Source: Symsagittifera roscoffensis (lineage: Eukaryota > Xenacoelomorpha > Acoela > Convolutidae). Taken from it: a stretch of 64,000 bases of DNA. Below are positions 36,609-47,040 of this stretch, piece after piece. Every line of letters begins with the position of its first letter. The first letter of the stretch is position 1. The stretch covers positions 68,202,956 to 68,266,955 of the forward strand of contig NC_087065.1 in the NCBI RefSeq assembly GCF_963678635.1, read 5' to 3'. Under the pieces are notes generated by a model, which worked only from the letters and a program-made list of their open reading frames with translations, made no database searches and was not told the origin of the DNA. The position numbers and the translations under genes were made by a program.

Positions 36609-39600
36609 TAAGAACTTAATTAACCAGGCCAAGGTGCCGATTTTTCTGGATCGAAAAGTTAGGTTAAAACCAAACCAAGTCGTAGTAGCGACGTTTAGGA
36701 TGAGGAACTTGAATGAACTCAGCAATGACAGACAGGTGTGTCTGGTACCAAATCCAAACAGTAAAAGCTCGGCTATTTTAGGAAGAAGCTTCTCACTCAC
36801 TCAGAGCGGACTGTGTGTGAGTGTGTTATTGAACACAGAAGCAACAACAGTGACAAAACAGAGGGGAAAGAAACTTGGCTACGCTTTGCCTCTGAACACA
36901 GACTTTCAGAGTGTGGAGAACTTGAAAAAGTTTGATGTAACTAAATGTCCATTACATGCGAACCAAGAATGTATAATGAAGAGAGTGAATGAATTGAAAT
37001 CTTCTAGGAAATTGTTTTCAATGAAGTCGGAAACAGATGATGGGCTGTCTAGTTGTTCCAACTTTCCTGAGAGGCCGACAGAAGCAGAGTTAGCAGCGAA
37101 TAAACCTGTCCTACCTAAGATAGAACATCTGAAGGGTAAAATATCAGACAAGGAACTAGATTCGCTCAGAGCGGTGCTAAATCGGAACGCAGACGTTTTT
37201 TCGAAACATAAGGCCGACATAGGTTGTTGTACTTTTGTAGAACACGAGATTGAGATAGAAGAGGGCTCGGTACCTCATAGGGAAGGGGCGAGAAGAATGA
37301 CCCCAAACAAGTCAGAAGCGTGTAGGAAGGAAATCGAGATGTTAATGGAGTACGACATGATCGAGCCGTCGAAGTCCCCATGGGATTGTGGCGTGGTCAT
37401 GGCGAAAAAGAAAGGGGGACAACTCAGATTTTGTTCGGAATTCCATTATCTGAACGCAGTGACTATGAAGGACGCATACCCGATTCCCCGCATCGATGAG
37501 AGCCTATCCAAGCTGGGAGACGCGAAGTTCTTCACGACGTTGGATTTGGGCTCTGCGTTCTGGCAAGTGCCACTCAGAAAGCAAGATCGAGAGAAAACAG
37601 GCTTCGCGTGTGAGCTGGGATTGTTCCAGTGGAAGAGGATGCCATTCGGATTGTGCAACGCGACGGCCACATTCCAGCGACTGATGGCCCAGGCACTCAC
37701 GAGCGTCACTAAGAAATACGGGAATCTCATCATGTGTTATGATGATGATGTCGTGATTGCAACACCAACCTTAGAAGACCACATAAAGAGGTTGGAGGAG
37801 GTGTTTTCTTGCATGAAGCAGGCGGGTCTGAAATGTAAGCCATCTAAGTGTGAAATCCTCAGGGATTCCATAAAGTATCTGGGCCGCCTGGTTGACAAAC
37901 ATGGGGTGAGACCAGATCCCGAAGCGGTTGAAGCGGTGCTGACCTGGAAGGCACCTAAGACAGATACACAGCTGATGAGTTTTTTGGAATTCGCTAATTA
38001 TTATCGAGAGTTCGTCAAGGGGTATGCCGACAAAATATACCCCATGCAGAGGTTGATAAGAAACAAGGGCAAAAATTTCACCTGGACTGATGAGGCACAA
38101 GTTTCATTTGAAAACATCAAAGGTGAACTTTCCGAGGCACCGGTCCTCGGCATGCCAACAGAGAAGGGGATGTTCGTGCTGGATACGGATGCATCAGTGG
38201 TTGCGATATTGGGCATACTTCACCAGGAGCAGGAGTGGAACGGGAGAACGGTTCTTCGTCCGATAGCCTACGGGAGTAAAGTCCTGAGTGATACTGAAAT
38301 GAAGTACGGCGCACCAAAAGCGGAGCTGTTTGAGGTGATCACTTTCGTGGAAAAATACAGGGCTTACTTGGGGAGTGCTCCCTTCAAGTTACGTGTGGAT
38401 AATCGTGCCCTTGCCTGGCTGAAAACCTATTAGATGGACCAGAGTTATATTGGTCGTTGGGTCGTGCGCCTGGATGGATACCTCATGATCATAGAGCACC
38501 GTACCCGTGACAAGCACCAGAACGCAGATAGCCTCAGTAAAAAGTCAGAACTTTATGAGCGCCTCGAGGAGAAACAGGCTAACCAATCAGAAATCAAAGA
38601 CGGGTTTTACTTTCTGGACAAAGAAACCTACGACAAACTGCCACTTACTAGGTGGTTAGACAAGTCAGGGCATCCTATACCCGGACACCCTGACCTTCCA
38701 GTGGAGACGGCCGCGGAGATAAAACTTTTAGCCAGAGGCGAAACCATTCCGTTGGATCTGCTAGTCCGATCCAACTTGGTACAGCAGGAACTTACCAGAC
38801 TAGGTATAAACCGCATGGCTCTATTGAACAGGACGGTGAACGTCGCGCCGGACGTCATGGGAAAGCTCCGTGACTTGTTGGACAGGGAAGTGGATAGGCA
38901 TGATCGTGAGTGGATGGAGACCATGCAGCGGTTGACTGTCACCGAGAGAACAGAGAAGAGGCCAGTGTCCATTCGCAGCCGAGGCGTTGAACGGGATTGC
39001 AGGTCGATAGTCCACCAACTGGTGAGCTCGATGCCGAAGGAGGTCTTATTGAGAACTTCGTTCACTGAATATGGAACTCTGAATCAGAATCAAACCACTG
39101 AGGAAGTCAGGATCAAGTCGAAATCTAGCACATCACGGATGCAAAAGAAGAATACGAGCCGGGCCAAGATTGTTCGTCCGTGGACGAAACAATGTCCGGG
39201 GAGTTTGATACCTTCGAGCCAGTCAAGGACGACTCGTCTGAGGAGTCAGACACCTTTGAGCCCGTGCAGGAAGACTTGTCCGGGGAGAGGTTGACGAGAC
39301 CACCTAGGGGCAGAATTTTGTCCGGGGAGTCGGGTTTGAAGCGACCGATGGACCGAGTTTTGTCCGGGGAGTCAAGAAACATCTCAGACAACTTGGAATA
39401 TGATGCTGGGAAATCAGTCGACTCAAGTGTTGACTCGAGGCCCCAGTCCTGGGACAACACATCTGAAACAACTTCCAATTCCTATATGTCAGAGATCGCA
39501 ATCCACTCCTTATTGGTAGACTGGAAGCAGCGTGGGCTGGACCGAGAAACGCATCAGGATCCAGACAGGGACAGATACACCTCAGATGAAGAGGGCACTG

Positions 39601-39866
39601 TGGTAGATAATGCCGCAGACGAGCTCGAGCTGATAGCAGTTTCGAAACGCCCAACCAGATTGCTGCCATATGGTACGGTCTTCCGTACCAATCTGGAACC
39701 ATCTGTGCAGGAAGCGACGCCTTTGAAAAAGATATGGTGTGTCAAGTTGATGAACGATGCTCATGCTCCGGAGATAATGAGTGGGCAATTGAACGTGGTA
39801 AAGACGTATTTGAAAGCCAGGTACAGGCTCTCGGATCTCCTAAGGGCTCAAAAAATGATAGAATGA
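36589..39866 (+). pseudogene. pol: Gypsy pol copy 2: RT, RNase H and linker
   Basis: Reverse transcriptase and RNase H occupy 36589-38433. The catalytic motif at 37738-37749 reads YDDD rather than YVDD, a V-to-D change next to the active-site aspartates. RNase H is uninterrupted to RVDNRALAWLKTY, then meets the TAG at 38431 that copy 1 shares. The frame resumes at 38434 (MDQSYIGRW) with HQNADSLSK and a long linker. A frame change near 39170-39180 is also present in copy 1. The linker (to 39866) holds four LSGE(S/R/F) repeats and SEIAIHSLLVDWKQ. A 1-bp deletion near 39851 relative to copy 1 shifts the frame before integrase. Confidence 0.85.
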
Positions 39867-41841
39867 CGAGCAGTTTGAAGAGATGGATCGAGAATGGAGC
39901 ACCTGACAAGGGAGACTTGGAAGAAGACAGCTACAAGATCTTGAAGCAATTCTACCTGAAGCGAAACGACTTGTTGTACCTGAACAAGGACGGAATCATA
40001 GCCTGCAAACGAAAAGAGAAGGACAAGGTCCTCTATAAATACAATTCAATAGTGTTACCACAGTTGTACCAGACCGAATTGCTCTTTCGCTCACATGATC
40101 AGATAAGCCATCAAGGCGTGGACAAAGTGTATAACAGGATACAGAAACGATTCGAATGGCCGGGATTGAAGAAGGCTTGTGAGAAGTGGATCGCCGCATG
40201 CTTGTCATTGCGGCAGGTGAAGGATCCCAGGAAACTAAGGTTCCACCTACAGTCAATAGAGTCGTCAGGTTTCAACGAAGTGGTGCAAATTGATCATCAG
40301 AAAATCTGCATGACAGCAACGGGCTATAATCAGGTGCTGGTAATGATCGACCATTTTACCAAGTATGCGGAGGCAGCACCCTGCATGACAGCATCGGCGG
40401 AAGAAACATGTGATCATTTGATAAATGTGTGGATAGCGAGGCATGGCTGCCCCATCACGTTCTAATCGGACAATGGCAAAGCTTTCGTGGGTGATCTCAC
40501 GAAGGAGTTAATGAAAAGGTCGCAGGTAGCGCAGGCCCACTCGTCCACTTACCACCCGCAAACGAATGGCCTAGTCGAGAGGCAAAATCGCACACTGGTA
40601 TCCATGCTGAGAGTCTACTGCTCGCGTTACATGGATGACTGGGACAAGCACTTTCCGCAAGTGATGGGTGCTTACAACAGCACGGAGCATTCCACCACGG
40701 GAATCAGTCCGCACATGATGTTAACGGGTCATGAAAAAGCGCTCCCGTTGACGTTTTTCTACCCTGAATATGAGGGGAAGAGGACAGCACCGCAAACGTT
40801 CGTGCGGGATGTTATTAGAAGACAACAGGACCTCAATGACTTATGCAGGAGGAACACGCAACAGGCGCAAATTAGACAAAAGAGGAGGTTCGATAAAAGG
40901 ACAGCTGATGCGAAAGCCTACTCAGTTGGCGACTACTCAGGGTGTTCCAGGAAGTGGTTCCACCAATAGGAACCAAGAAATTATTAAAGAAATGGCGTGG
41001 TCCGTTTCAGATAACAGAAGTGCTCCAACGAGGTCGTTTTTATCGATTGAGCACTGGAAGAGCAGCTCATTATGAAAATATCAAACCACACAATGCCTCG
41101 TCAGAGGATTGGTGCATCCCAGCGGACATGCAAGAGGGAGACTATTTTATAGTGGATCCTGCTTGTGAAGTGAATGAAAGGGTTACTCGCGACAAAAACG
41201 ACGGGAATGAGGTGGTTGACGATTGCGACCTACCACTAGATCTCGAGTTGACCGAGCGAGTAGAGGTGGACGATGAAACTCTACCTTATGCCGAGGAAGA
41301 CTGGGACTGCCCGGAACAAATCGAAATTGTTAAAGGAATACAGCCTGACTTTCCTCTCACTATGAAAACACGCCAGAGCAAGAGAGGAAAAAACAAGAAG
41401 AAATACAATCCGTACGGCGAAGATTTCGTTGTAGACAGGATAGTTGTAAGTGATGTCATGGACTCGCTGGTGGGACTGGACAAAGTGGCGATGCTAGAAG
41501 AAATCGACTTGGTGAATGATATGGATCAAGATTGGATCGACGATCGATCAGAACCGCAAGTGGAGTTCGAACCAGAAGCGGAACAGACTCATGAGCAAGA
41601 ACTAACAAACTTGCGCGTGCTCGAATGGCTCCATGATCTGCCGACAGATCCAAAAGAGTCGATCCTGACGATTCAGGACGTCGATAAAGACGGCATCAAA
41701 TACATCAGTCATGACAATACCGATTCCAACTGGGTCGCCCCAGATGGTCCTCTACGTGTTCCACAAACCAACCTCAATCTCCTAGACTTTGGCGATCGAC
41801 GGGGACGTCGATGGATATTTTTGTCCGAGGAGTGGGGGTAG
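39867..41841 (+). pseudogene. pol: Gypsy integrase with long acidic C-terminal extension
   Basis: The HHCC zinc-binding region begins near 40090 (LLFRSHDQISHQGVDKVY), but its last cysteine is missing (CLSLRQ where CxxC is expected). The catalytic core shows VQIDH (first Asp), a TAA stop at 40463 directly before SDNG (second Asp), and the Glu in NGLVERQNRTL. A frame change near 40936-40940 precedes the C-terminal domain, which includes a GPF-type motif (KWRGPFQITEVL) and HYENIKPHN. It then runs about 250 residues further as an acidic tail (EEDWDCPEQIEIV, DLVNDMDQDWIDD) to the TAG at 41839. The tail is unusually long for a Gypsy integrase. Confidence 0.8.
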
Positions 41842-41922
41842 GACTCACCCACACCGAAAATCTGATAATAAAAAAATTGAAATCGGCAAGAGAAACCGGA
41901 GAACTAGAGACAGAGGGCGAGA

Positions 41923-42408
41923 ATGCTAAAAAACACCTTTGGACTAATTTTTGAATCGTATTTTGATCTACCGAACCATTATTCAAACAATATCGTCATA
42001 ACGGACAGCGATTTGATACTCACGGAACGCACGTGCGCCATAGCGATAACCGCGGACGTAAGCTTCAAAACAGCCCTAGCGGCTGACTTCAAAAGAGAGT
42101 ATAAAAATATCGAGTTTTTATGGAAACAGAGGCCTGGTGTGGGAGGGATGATAGCGCTGCCCCCTGTTGCATCACAGATACCAGGGAAATATTTGTGTTT
42201 CCTGGTTACCAAGGCCACTGATAGGCAACACGTAGATCCATAGAGCTTGGTATTGGCCTTGACTCGACTTAGGGATTTTTTGGTTGAGAGAGGAGTGACC
42301 TCTCTCTTGTTACCAGTATATGATCATAATAGGGCAAAGCTACATCCGAGAGAGTTGTACGCACTTGTACATGTGATATTTTCAGAGACTGACATAGAGG
42401 TTTACTAA
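41923..42408 (+). pseudogene. Macro-domain-like ORF in Gypsy element, one internal stop
   Basis: From the ATG at 41923 the frame is open to a TAG at 42241-42243, then stays open to a TAA at 42406-42408, so a single stop interrupts an ORF of about 161 codons. The translation has the order of motifs seen in macro domains of the TARG1/OARD1 type. It has a strand and helix CAIAITADVSFKTALAADF (family: ISEDCRMGAGIAVLFK), then PGVGGMIALPP (family: SGEVAVL) and KYLCFLVTKA (family: YYLITKK, containing the catalytic Lys). After the stop come RGVTSLLLPV (family: NGVTDLSMPR), a helix and SETDIEVY (family: EATDIKITVY). The glycine-rich ADP-ribose-binding loops are altered, and the position of TARG1's catalytic Asp is Ala, so binding or catalysis may be lost or changed. 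It lies 81 bp after the integrase ORF in the same frame, with several stops between. The family call is made by eye. Confidence 0.6.
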
Positions 42409-43038
42409 CATAAAAATAACTATCTGAGCATATGCTAGGAATTGCGTTTGGCGATAAGTGATTTTTATTAAGTTACTCGATAAGAATTAGTGTCAGGTTT
42501 CAGATTAGGTTAGGTTTTAGGTACAATATTAGGGATTATGTTTTTATGTGATAATATAGGTGTGTGATGTTTATGTGTTTATGTGTTATGTTATTGTTAT
42601 GATATGTTTTATGTTTTGTGTCATAAAAGACCTGGGGTACTCCAGGTCATCAAGGTGACAGCGCTCATTCGTGGTACCCTGACAGAGATAAAGATGGACG
42701 ATCCACCTTGGTGCTAAACTTTTAAATCAGAATTGAGAAGAGAATTTCAATGGAGAGTTTTAAAGAGTTGAATGATGTTGTATCCAAAAATGATGGTTTT
42801 AAGTCGCGACTTGTTTTTTAGAACTTGATTGATCAGAAATTGTTTTTTGAATCCATTGAATCTGAAAGATAGTGAGGCCTATCATAAACCTACGGGCTCA
42901 AAAAATATGGTGGGTTCAAGCTCCGCGCAATATTGCAGTAGTAGATATCCTACACACATGGTGGTGATGGTTGCGAGGACTTAGCAGGTGTTGATTGACC
43001 AACTTTTCTCTGTGCCAAAGTGCGTGAGGTTGGCCAGA
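42409..43038 (+). other. Spacer between macro-like ORF and ORF X
   Basis: Non-coding. It contains a TTATG-rich low-complexity run (about 42535-42620) and a small hairpin at 42629-42648 (GACCTGG, loop GGTACT, CCAGGTC). A possible splice acceptor (CTTAGCAG at 42980-42987) lies 50 bp before ORF X. Confidence 0.5.
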
Positions 43039-44064
43039 ATGTCGGAGAGGTCATATGATTTCTTGGCAAAGATCTTTCGGGCAGTCCCGAAGAGATCTGA
43101 AGGCGAGTTTCAAGACGTAGGGGGTGAAGAGTTTCTGAGATTAAACGAAGGCAATGTGAGTGAGTTCCAGAAGCAGAAAGCGAGTGGAGCGTTACCCACT
43201 GAATTCCCCACCATAGAAGAGAAAGACGACTTACACAGAATTCTGATGGAGGTGGAACCGTTGCTGGGAGCCTCAGGGTATCGGACTCGAAAGAACATAG
43301 TGAGAAGCCATGGGGATTTTCCTTGCCACTGCCTGGCACAGACGTTGTGGTACCGCAAACGCGGGAATCTGATGCTAGTATGGGACGTGGAGGAGTTATA
43401 CTCTAAGGGGTTGCCCGATCAGAATCAACAGGTGTCAATCGTGGTGGTTAGTGCCATGCTGGCAGTGAGATGGCTGGAGGCTAACGCGGACACAAGTGAA
43501 CAGGAGACGGCCTTGCCGACTTCTGAGCAGCTGAGCAACGTGAAGATGAGTCGTGAATTGGATCTTTTCAGAACCACCTGCAAGGTTCTGAGAATACCTA
43601 AAGCCCTTGAAAGAATATGGTCAAGGCAAAAATTGATGCCTTGGTTCCATGCAGTGATGACATCATGGATGTATGAACGCGCGAAGCGTCACATGTCGAG
43701 GAACACGAAAGCCTATCAATCTTTCCAGCTAGATATAGGACCAGGAGCCTATAAGAGAGCATTCCTGACGCACAGAAACGCGGTCACCACGGCGTTGAAG
43801 CGGGTAGCTGGAGCGCCTTGTGTGACTGAAGATGAGAAGAAAGAGGTCTTAAGAGCTGACCTAGAACGAAATGTGAGCCTATGTCTTCACAACAGCTTTT
43901 GCAGGAACCGGGAGCAAAAGGTTAATGTTGACTTGCTACCTTGTTGCAAACCGAGGCTGTTGGAAGAGGAGAGTTGGGGCAAAGCCCGCAACTCCATGGA
44001 CATGCTGGAGAAAGTGTTAGAAGACAGCGAAGCTGAAGATCAGGATGGAGAAGCAATGGAGTGA
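43039..44064 (+). CDS. ORF X: intact 341-codon ORF of Gypsy element, unknown function
   Basis: The frame is open from a stop at 42982. I chose the first ATG (43039, MSERSYDFLAKIF); the frame ends with TGA at 44062. The protein is soluble-looking and mostly helical, with no signal peptide, no transmembrane segment and no furin-like site, so it is not an envelope protein despite its env position. Cys/His pairs occur (HGDFPCHCL near residue 92; CLHNSFCRNREQ and LLPCCKP near the C-terminus), and the tail is acidic (LEDSEAEDQDGEAME). I do not recognise a family. It is the longest undamaged ORF of the second copy. Copy 1 ends before this region. Expression could be from a spliced subgenomic RNA, but this is unproven. 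Confidence 0.65.
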   Translation: MSERSYDFLAKIFRAVPKRSEGEFQDVGGEEFLRLNEGNVSEFQKQKASGALPTEFPTIEEKDDLHRILMEVEPLLGASGYRTRKNIVRSHGDFPCHCLAQTLWYRKRGNLMLVWDVEELYSKGLPDQNQQVSIVVVSAMLAVRWLEANADTSEQETALPTSEQLSNVKMSRELDLFRTTCKVLRIPKALERIWSRQKLMPWFHAVMTSWMYERAKRHMSRNTKAYQSFQLDIGPGAYKRAFLTHRNAVTTALKRVAGAPCVTEDEKKEVLRADLERNVSLCLHNSFCRNREQKVNVDLLPCCKPRLLEEESWGKARNSMDMLEKVLEDSEAEDQDGEAME

Positions 44065-44825
44065 AGATTATGAACGAAGAGAACAAGTGAAGACGAACAA
44101 AGAAGGGAAGAGAAGGAGAAACAAACTTGATTGTCTTTGTGTGTTAAATTTTAAACCAAGTTTTGATTATTGAACTTGTTTAACTTTTTGTTTTGATCTA
44201 GTTTGGTCAGACCAAACTACAGTGTTGCAATTGCTAAAATTGTTGAAATTGTTGATTTTAGTTATGACTATTTATGTATATATATAGAACATAGGTGAGT
44301 ATATTTACCTATTTAAACACGATTGAAGTTTTTAACCTGTGTAAGACACAATTTCACTGTGTGGCGACATGGTAAGTTTGAGTAAACTCGCTCGAGAAGG
44401 GTGGGTAACTCAATAACTTTCCTAGCCACAGAGTTTCTGAGTTTTAATATTGAAAGGACCGCATAAATAACTGATTATACTTTGTGAGTGATTTTAAGTT
44501 AATTTTAACGGGTGCGTGGCCGTGCCACGTCCCACTTTTTAATCACAGAGAGCGAAAAGAACTTTTATGGCAAGACGACGTAGGTAGTCAGAAAAAAATT
44601 TTATCTAGGACACTCCTCATGGTGCAAATTTTGTTAAAATGTTGAAAGGCAGTGAAATGTAGTACGATGCCATTTGTGAACATGTAGTGAGTTGAGGTGG
44701 AGTAGATAAATTTCATTTTCTTATGCGAATTGTAAGGTTGATTACAGAAAAGTGGAACACTACTTGACGATAACCCGGTCTTATGCGATCAATAGGGACA
44801 TTGATGGGGACTTGTCCGGGGAGTA
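44065..44825 (+). other. 3' untranslated part of Gypsy copy 2
   Basis: Non-coding, AT-rich. It ends with GACTTGTCCGGGGAGTA directly against the 3' LTR. This is where a polypurine tract is expected; only GGGGAG is purine-pure. The same TTGTCCGGGGAG core recurs in the pol linker. Confidence 0.5.
44811..44825 (+). promoter_or_regulatory. Candidate polypurine tract before 3' LTR
   Basis: TTGTCCGGGGAGTA abuts the TG start of the 3' LTR. The purine run is short (GGGGAG). Position supports a plus-strand priming role; composition supports it only weakly. Confidence 0.35.
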
Positions 44826-45699
44826 TGTGCCATTCTGCCAGATGGCACAGCGCAACCTTCCGGCGACACGAAAAAAAACGAATAAAGGCCTTATTAACGA
44901 AAAAGTATTGCAAAGGAGGGTAGGAATATTCTGGAATTTTTATTTTTAAAATTTCGATTGAAAAGTGAATATTTCTGAGAAATACAAAAAGACGGCCATT
45001 TTGACGAAAAACGACGAAAAAGCAGAACAACGCCAAATATTGTGAAAAACGGTCGCACAAGAGACGGAACAGACGAAGCCTCTTATCGTGGCAACAACGC
45101 ACGATAAGACCCTTATCAGTGGACATTAGTGGAGAAGGAAGCTACAGTGGGGAAGGAATATTCTACGGAACCCTCCCGTACCACAAATTGGAAGAGATAA
45201 GAGCGTTATCTCGGGAAGATTACGGGAGCGGAGGCTTGGTCACCAGAGACTGTTTTATGTGAAGGTACTGTATAAAACTGACTGTATAGCTAATTGGATG
45301 TCGTGAAACTTTAAATTAACACCGGTATGATTTGATATTTTAGAATATGAGTAGCTAGAAAGAGAAAAGGGTCAATCCATCTCCAATGGATTTAGTATAG
45401 AACTGTCACACAAAAACTTGTTAAAATAGGTTGTTCGAGCCGGGTTTTTAATGAAAATCCGTAGATCCGAGACTCAGCTATGTGGTTGTGTTCGCATGTC
45501 AACGAAAGCTGATCAAAAGTCGTTTGACTGATGGCCTAAAAATAGTAACTTTTTACTTAGCCCTAAGCAGACCAGAAAATCAACTGGCAAGGTCGAGACG
45601 GTGAAAAACGAGTAGGATTAAGGTAAATGACGCCTGCCAGTCGTTAATAGGTACTTTTTCTACGCTCCGTCAGTGTGTAGTATTTGGGCGAATGTTACA
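44826..45699 (+). repeat. 3' LTR of Gypsy element
   Basis: It starts TGTGCC and ends GTTACA, matching 22360-23243 almost throughout. AATAAA lies near 44880 and TATAAAA near 45269. Homology stops exactly at the CA end, after which inverted leader sequence of a relative begins. Confidence 0.75.
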
Positions 45700-47040
45700 C
45701 AACATCTTGCCTGGGTGGATGATTTCTACTGATTTTTTATTTTTTTTTACTGTTTTTGGTTTTTTCGGTTATGTTTTAAGTTTTTTGTTTCTCTTTGGTA
45801 CTATACTAATTTTTGTTTGGTTTCTTGTATATCTTTAGGAGTTTTTGGTCACAAACCTCTCAGGGAACGAGGGGACGGCCCATCACCCCACCCTTCCTGG
45901 AACGTGAATTTTCGGTCTTAACTATGTTAAAAAGCTATTCACGGTAATCCAGAAGGCTTTCGCGTTTCGAACTACCCTTCCGCCCCGGCAGTTAGGGCCC
46001 ACTAAGGGCGTTATTATGAGCATCGGCCCTAATAGGGCCCACTATGAGCATTAACGGTTCTGTCGGTCATGATGTTAAAAAAAGAATAACACCCAGGAGC
46101 GCCATAAAATTATCTATGTAACATTCGCTCGGAAGTACATGTCGACGGAAAATGAAGCTAAGCTATAAAACGACTGGCCAGCGTCTAAACTAAGCTCTAC
46201 ATGCTTCTCACCGTCTCTATCAAAGCCAGTTCTTTTGGTGTTCTTTCTAACAGTGGGTCGAAAAAAACGTTACTGTTCTCCGACTTCGATCAGAACGCTC
46301 AAATTAACTTAATTACATGCAAAATTTGTGAGCTAATGGCTGGGTCTCAGTATCCCCAGACCACGAGGTCACTCCTAAAAACAGGGCTGCTACTCCTTAT
46401 TATATTAATTTTTTTTTTCAGTAGATAAAAATCATCATCTCCATCGAAGATGGATCAACCCTTTAACCTTAACTCCTAGCTTCTCATCGTCGGAAAATGA
46501 ATTCAGATATTAAATAAATTCAATTCAAGACATTTTAGGGAAGCTAAAATTTTATGTAAAATGGTTTCAGTTAAAGTCCCGAGAGCCCTCCGGATTCCTG
46601 AATCCGGGGAAATAACACCCTTCATCTTCTTTCCGAAAGGCTGTTTTTCTACCCTTCACCGTTGTTGTGAACGGCCTTGCAACGGTTGTAGCGACACAAG
46701 CGTTGAAACTCGGAGCGGTCTCTGCTAACTCTGCTGTTCGTTCAATTCTCGTTATTGTTTTTATCATGATTATCGTTGTTATCACCGTCGCAACTATTGT
46801 TGTTCGGTTTTATTTTGGATTTCTTCCAAAATGGCCGTTTTCGACGTGTCTCAGAAATATAACGTCATCGTTTGAAATTTTAAAAATTTTAAAATACCAG
46901 AATATTCTAGCCTTCACAGTTTGACTAATCGTTTCAATAACACTGCTAATCCTTCAAAACTGCTAATTCGGAAGGTTAGCGGCTAATAATTCGAAATTGC
47001 TGAATCTGCGTTTTCGTCCATTCTGGTCGAATGTCACACA
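45700..47040 (-). mobile_element. Inverted, diverged Gypsy LTR plus partial leader
   Basis: Read on the minus strand from 47040, the sequence follows the LTR: AAATGGCCG and CTCAGAAATAT blocks near 46830-46860, CACCGTCTC near 46209, and the end at TGTAACATTCG near 46117. It then follows the leader of copy 1 (GGCGCTCCTG near 46095, ACCGAAAATT near 45912, CCAAACAAAAAT near 45815). Similarity is partial, perhaps 65-75% by eye, so it belongs to an older or different subfamily. It lies head-to-head against the 3' LTR of the composite element. Confidence 0.65.

Larger units (their letters stand above)
22360..45699 (+). mobile_element. Composite Ty3/Gypsy retrotransposon with two tandem internal regions
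   Basis: One LTR pair (22360-23243 and 44826-45699) encloses two copies of leader, gag and pol. Copy 1 runs to about 32792, where it stops before integrase. Copy 2 starts inside the leader at 32808 (equivalent to 25381) and continues through integrase and two extra ORFs to the 3' LTR. There is no LTR between the copies, so this is not the usual LTR-sharing tandem. Both copies are coding-defective, and some defects are shared. No convincing target-site duplication flanks the pair: the left flank ends in ATCAA and the right flank begins with CAACA. Confidence 0.85.

Noticed and set aside
42988-43038. GTG start for ORF X giving 17 more residues
   Set aside because: In a eukaryotic element an ATG start is far likelier; the first ATG is at 43039.
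43039-44064. ORF X as an envelope gene
   Set aside because: It has env position but lacks a signal peptide, membrane segment and cleavage site.
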